A DNA stretch of 9,517 bases. It comes from Cytophagales bacterium. GTDB lineage: Bacteria; Bacteroidota; Bacteroidia; Cytophagales; Spirosomataceae. The position numbers were made by a program, and so were the translations under genes. The stretch covers positions 1 through 9,517 of the forward strand of contig JABMMK010000210.1 in the NCBI GenBank assembly GCA_013205605.1. The letters run 5' to 3'. Positions 6,436 to 9,517 of this stretch are shown in pieces (the first letter of the stretch is position 1; each line of letters begins with the position of its first letter). The notes below the pieces were generated by a model. The model did not search any database. It saw only the letters and a program-made list of their open reading frames with translations, and was not told where the DNA came from.

Positions 6436-7854
6436 ATGAAAAATAATCGACGTGATTTCCTGAAAATGGGCGGCCTTACAGCCATTGGTTTAACCTCTTC
6501 GCTTTCTCCTGCTGAAGCTGGAGATGCTGCGCAAGCGCAGATCGACCAATTAATGAAAGATCCTAAGCAGACTTTCAATATGTCTGGCTATGCCGCTCCT
6601 AAAATTGATACCGTTCGAATAGGTTTCATTGGTTTAGGAAATCGCGGGTCAGGAGCCATTACTAGGGTAAACCGAATTGCCAATGTGCAAACAGTGGCTA
6701 TCTGTGATATTCGTCCAGCTAAAATAGCTAATGCGTTAAAGGCCTTGAAGAAAATGGACATCGAGCCTATCACCTATACTGAAAAGGAAGAGGCGTGGAA
6801 GGAAATGTGCCAAAGACCTGATATCGATTTAATTTACATTGCCACTCCGTGGTATTTACATACGCCAATGGCCGTTTACGCCATGCAACATGGAAAGCAT
6901 GTGGCCTGTGAAGTACCTGCGGCAACGACCTTGGAGGAATGTTGGCAATTAGTGGAGACATCAGAAAAAACCAAAAAGCATTGCATGATGCTTGAAAATT
7001 GTTGCTATGATTTCTTTGAATTATTGACGTTAAATATGGCTCGTCAAGGATATTTTGGTGAATTATTGCATGTGGAAGGGGCTTATATTCATGATTTATT
7101 GGATGCTAATTTTAAACAAGATCAGTATTATGACAATTGGCGCTTAAAGGCCAACATGAGAAATGGCAATTTATATCCAACACATGGATTGGGACCCATT
7201 TGTCAATTATTAAACGTGAATCGTGGGGATCAAATGGATTATTTGGTTTCAATTCAGTCGGACGATTTTTCGATGCAAAAAAAGGCTTTAGAGTTGTCCG
7301 TAAAAGATCCATATTTTAAACAGTTTGTGGATCAGAAGTTTAGAGGAAACATGAACACGACTACCATCAAAACACACCATGGGAAAACTATTATGGTACA
7401 ACATGATGTCTCAAGTCCTCGCCCTTATTCTCGCATTCACTTATTAAGTGGAACGAATGGTGTGGCAATGAAATATCCGGAGCCTCGAATTTCTAACCAT
7501 CACCATGAATGGATTAAGCCTGAACAAATGGCTGAAATGGAGAAGAAATATGCACCGCCGATCGTTGCAAAAATTGGCGAATTAGCCAAGCAAATCGGTG
7601 GACATGGTGGTATGGATTTTATGATGGATTGGCGCTTAATCGATTGCTTGAGAAATGGACTTCCATTAGATCAAGACGTATATGATGCTGCTGCATGGAG
7701 TGCAATTGTACCTTTGAGTGAGGTGTCGGTCAATAATAGATCTCGGTCTATGAATGTGCCAGATTTTACTCGGGGTTCATGGAAAACAAACGCTCCTGTG
7801 GATATTAGTTTAAATCAGGGGGCCAATACTGGGGTAAAACCTGCTAAAGTATAA
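6436..7854 (+). CDS. Tat-exported Gfo/Idh/MocA-family protein of the GH109 type
   Basis: This 472-aa protein starts with a twin-arginine signal (NRRDFLKMGG, Arg5-Arg6) and likely cleavage after SPAEA near residue 28. Tat export fits a protein folded around NAD(H). The Rossmann motif GLGNRG is at 66-71. The body matches GH109: CEVPAATTLEECW (158-170), MMLENCCY (184-191), NGNLYPTHGLGP (243-254), SPRPYSRIHLLSGTNG (from 327) and GGHGGMDF (388-395). GH109 enzymes, best known as alpha-N-acetylgalactosaminidases, cleave glycosides by transient NAD-dependent oxidation at C3. By recall, the active-site Tyr/His pair of the Elizabethkingia enzyme corresponds to Y247/H250 here, and E159 and R236 also look conserved. 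Substrate specificity cannot be inferred; an oxidoreductase role remains possible. It is the last gene of the operon, with its start 1 nt after the previous stop. Confidence 0.9.
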   Translation: MKNNRRDFLKMGGLTAIGLTSSLSPAEAGDAAQAQIDQLMKDPKQTFNMSGYAAPKIDTVRIGFIGLGNRGSGAITRVNRIANVQTVAICDIRPAKIANALKALKKMDIEPITYTEKEEAWKEMCQRPDIDLIYIATPWYLHTPMAVYAMQHGKHVACEVPAATTLEECWQLVETSEKTKKHCMMLENCCYDFFELLTLNMARQGYFGELLHVEGAYIHDLLDANFKQDQYYDNWRLKANMRNGNLYPTHGLGPICQLLNVNRGDQMDYLVSIQSDDFSMQKKALELSVKDPYFKQFVDQKFRGNMNTTTIKTHHGKTIMVQHDVSSPRPYSRIHLLSGTNGVAMKYPEPRISNHHHEWIKPEQMAEMEKKYAPPIVAKIGELAKQIGGHGGMDFMMDWRLIDCLRNGLPLDQDVYDAAAWSAIVPLSEVSVNNRSRSMNVPDFTRGSWKTNAPVDISLNQGANTGVKPAKV

Positions 7855-7855
7855 T

Positions 7856-9094
7856 TTATTTCTTTTTCCAGAATTTTTTTCCTCCCTTATTTCCACTACC
7901 GGAAGAGAAATTTCTTGGTTTTTCAGCCGATTTATAAGCCGCTGGATCATAGGCAGGAGTTTCACCAAACTCCGCTGGGACCTCGGCTTTAATCACTGAT
8001 TTTTCTAAGAGTGTTTCGATTGTTGCAAATTTTCTTTGCTCTGTTGGGCTAATAAAAGTAAAGGCTGTTCCTTGGCTTTGGGCTCTTGCCGTACGCCCAA
8101 TTCGATGGATGTAGTCTTCTCCGTCATTAGGAACATCATAATTGATCACTAATTCAATTTCGTCGATATCGATGCCTCTGCTTAATATATCAGTCGCAAC
8201 TAAAATACTCAAATTTTTATTTCTAAAATCTTGCATGACTTTTTCTCGTTGGTCTTGCATCAAATCAGAATGTATTTCTTCTACTTTAAATTTAGAACGT
8301 TTTAGATCAGCCGTTAATAGCTTCACATTTTGCTTTTTAGAGCAAAATATTATGACCCGGGTATATTCCTTTAATTTTAATAAATATTTAATCAAAGGTG
8401 CTTTTTGTGCTTCATATACCACAAAAGCATTTTGAACTATTTGTTCAGGTGGTTTAGAAACGGCAATATTAATTTCTACAGGATCCGTTAAAAGTTTTCT
8501 AGCCAATTCCCGCATTTTATGAGGCATCGTGGCTGAAAACAATAGATTTTGTCTGGTAGGAGCGAGGAAAGAAATGATTTTCATCAATTCATCTTGGAAG
8601 CCCATGTCTAGCATCCGATCGGCTTCATCTAAAACCAAGTATTTAACTTCTTTTAAATTGACATATCCCATATTTAAATGGGCAATCATACGGCCAGGCG
8701 TACAAACAACAATATCACAACCACTCGTTAAGGCCGTTTTTTCAGCGGTAAATGAATTTCCGTCACCACCTCCATAAACAGCGATGCAACTGACATTGGT
8801 AAAATACCCAAGGCCTTCCATGTTGTCGGCAATTTGAATGGCTAATTCACGTGTGGGAACAATGATCAACGCATTTATTTTGTTCTCATCATGTGGTTCA
8901 GTGATAATCTTATTGACAATCGGCAATAAAAATGCTGCGGTTTTTCCCGTACCTGTTTGAGCTGAGGCAATGATATCTTTGCCTGCTAAGATGGGTTGGA
9001 TGACTTGTGATTGTACTGGAGTTGCGGTTTTGTACCCCATGGAGTCAATTCCTGCTAATAAACTGTCTGTTAGACCTAATTCTTTAAATGTCAA
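7856..9094 (-). CDS. DEAD-box ATP-dependent RNA helicase, RhlE-like
   Basis: This 412-aa superfamily 2 RNA helicase acts on structured RNA, typically in ribosome assembly or mRNA decay. All motifs are present: Q motif with F3 and Q28 (GYKTATPVQ), motif I AQTGTGKT (45-52), PTRELA (80-85), TPGR (132-135), DEAD (156-159), SAT (187-189), ATDILSRGIDID (300-311) and HRIGRTAR (330-337). A short Gly/Lys-rich tail (NKGGKKFWKKK) probably binds RNA. The start is a TTG. I keep it because F3 belongs to the conserved aromatic-plus-Q motif that would be lost from the next Met (residue 19), the mRNA reads AAGGA shortly before it, and no ATG lies between it and the upstream stop. It converges on the operon with one base between the stops and diverges from the aldolase gene. 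It is housekeeping and probably unrelated to the operon. Confidence 0.95.
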   Translation of the reverse strand: MTFKELGLTDSLLAGIDSMGYKTATPVQSQVIQPILAGKDIIASAQTGTGKTAAFLLPIVNKIITEPHDENKINALIIVPTRELAIQIADNMEGLGYFTNVSCIAVYGGGDGNSFTAEKTALTSGCDIVVCTPGRMIAHLNMGYVNLKEVKYLVLDEADRMLDMGFQDELMKIISFLAPTRQNLLFSATMPHKMRELARKLLTDPVEINIAVSKPPEQIVQNAFVVYEAQKAPLIKYLLKLKEYTRVIIFCSKKQNVKLLTADLKRSKFKVEEIHSDLMQDQREKVMQDFRNKNLSILVATDILSRGIDIDEIELVINYDVPNDGEDYIHRIGRTARAQSQGTAFTFISPTEQRKFATIETLLEKSVIKAEVPAEFGETPAYDPAAYKSAEKPRNFSSGSGNKGGKKFWKKK

Positions 9095-9189
9095 AATCCT
9101 TGATTTGTTAATGTATTGTATAAATTTAGAGAAATTTTATAGCTTTGAGGCATCTTGCCTTAAATATAAAATACTAAACCTAATAATCA
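9095..9189. promoter_or_regulatory. Divergent promoter region between helicase and aldolase genes
   Basis: Plus strand: TTG (9116-9118) and an exact TAnnTTTG box TAGCTTTG (9140-9147), separated by 21 bp, fit the Bacteroidota promoter pattern and would give a leader of about 35 nt before the ATG at 9190. Minus strand: TTG (reading back from 9190-9188) and TATATTTA (9168-9161) are 19 bp apart and could serve the helicase, with one mismatch in the -7 box. The two candidates overlap. Just downstream of the plus-strand -7 box is a perfect AGGCA-TCT-TGCCT inverted repeat (9148-9160). Confidence 0.45.
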
Positions 9190-9517
9190 ATGGTAGGAAT
9201 AAATTTCCGCAACGCGCTTCGTGAGGGTAAAAATGTGTATGGAACTCAGATTTCTTCCACGTCTCCTAAAATGTTTGATTCAGTCATCAGCCTTGGGCTT
9301 GATTTTGTGTTTTTCTGCAATGAACATGTTCAATATAATCCCGAAACGCTAAGTTGGATGTGCCGTGCCTTCAAAGCCGCAGGGGTAAATCCTTTAGTCC
9401 GTATTTTAGAACCAAGTCCCTTTTTAGCTACTCAAGCGCTCGACCCAGGGGCCTCTGCCATTTTAGTTCCATATGTAGAGGAAATTGAGTATGTGATAGC
9501 TTAGATAGCTGCAGTTA
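9190..9517 (+). pseudogene. HpcH/HpaI-family aldolase, N-terminal part, interrupted by in-frame TAG at 9502
   Basis: The first 104 codons match the start of an HpcH/HpaI (4-hydroxy-2-oxoheptanedioate aldolase-like) class II aldolase, which cleaves 2-keto acids or 2-keto-3-deoxy sugar acids to pyruvate plus an aldehyde. Visible family features are FRNALREGKNVYGTQISS, LGLDFVFFCNEH with H46 at the usual catalytic His position, PLVRIL with R71 at the pyruvate-binding Arg position, and DPGASAILVPYVEEIEYV. Such proteins are usually about 250 aa, but a TAG at 9502-9504 ends this one at 104. The same frame is open after the TAG and continues I-A-A-V to the window edge. This suits the family's ALVGAV-type segment if the TAG replaced a leucine codon such as TTG. 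It may be a real nonsense mutation, a sequencing or assembly error, or a short protein. The rest of the gene, if present, lies outside the window. Confidence 0.7.

Noticed and set aside
8142..8777. Plus-strand ORFs of 97 and 82 codons opposite the helicase
   Set aside because: They are antisense to a fully conserved DEAD-box gene, have no recognisable domain or promoter, and are explained as coding shadows.
1..9517. CRISPR array, tRNA, rRNA, toxin-antitoxin or phage-defence genes
   Set aside because: I saw no regularly spaced repeats, no cloverleaf or rRNA-like sequence, and no defence-type domains. Apart from the IS element the window is metabolic and housekeeping.

Overview
The window looks like a piece of a Bacteroidota chromosome, most likely Cytophagales or a close relative. 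The DNA is AT-rich, there are no strong Shine-Dalgarno sequences, and several candidate promoters follow the TTG / TAnnTTTG pattern of that phylum. The protein content fits too: a propeller dehydrogenase-cytochrome c fusion, ThuA, a xylose-isomerase-type epimerase and a Tat-exported GH109-type oxidoreductase. The assignment rests on family content and protein style only; no rRNA or tRNA is present to confirm it.

Layout. (1) 5-1331: a complete IS3-family insertion sequence with 26-bp imperfect terminal inverted repeats, an apparent 3-bp AAA target duplication, orfA, and an orfB in the -1 frame. An A_AAA_AAG slippery site is followed 6 nt later by an 11-bp stem, a textbook arrangement for programmed -1 frameshifting. 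(2) 1332-1542: a 211-bp AT-rich leader with a triple CAATGAAA/TTTCATT repeat and weak promoter candidates. (3) 1543-7854: four same-strand genes separated by 2, 6 and 1 nt, almost certainly one operon. They encode a 1051-aa exported SGNH-like/propeller dehydrogenase/HEAT/cytochrome c protein, a secreted ThuA-domain protein, a cytoplasmic sugar epimerase/isomerase, and a Tat-exported GH109-type NAD-dependent protein. (4) 7856-9094, minus strand: a RhlE-type DEAD-box RNA helicase that converges on the operon with one base between the stop codons. (5) 9095-9189: a divergent promoter region. (6) 9190 to the window end: the N-terminal part of an HpcH/HpaI-family aldolase, interrupted by an in-frame TAG where the family normally has leucine.

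How the genes may work together (inference): the operon reads like a small oxidative carbohydrate module. An envelope dehydrogenase that passes electrons to its own haem c, an exported NAD-dependent GH109-type protein and an exported ThuA protein would act on a sugar or glycoside outside the cytoplasm. The ketose-3-epimerase-like protein would process a product inside. No transporter, SusC/D pair, regulator or sugar kinase lies in the window, so the substrate is unknown. The most checkable oddities are the loss of all three canonical SGNH catalytic residues, a His-to-Gln change at a metal-ligand position of the epimerase, the frameshift structure in the IS element, and the premature stop in the aldolase.
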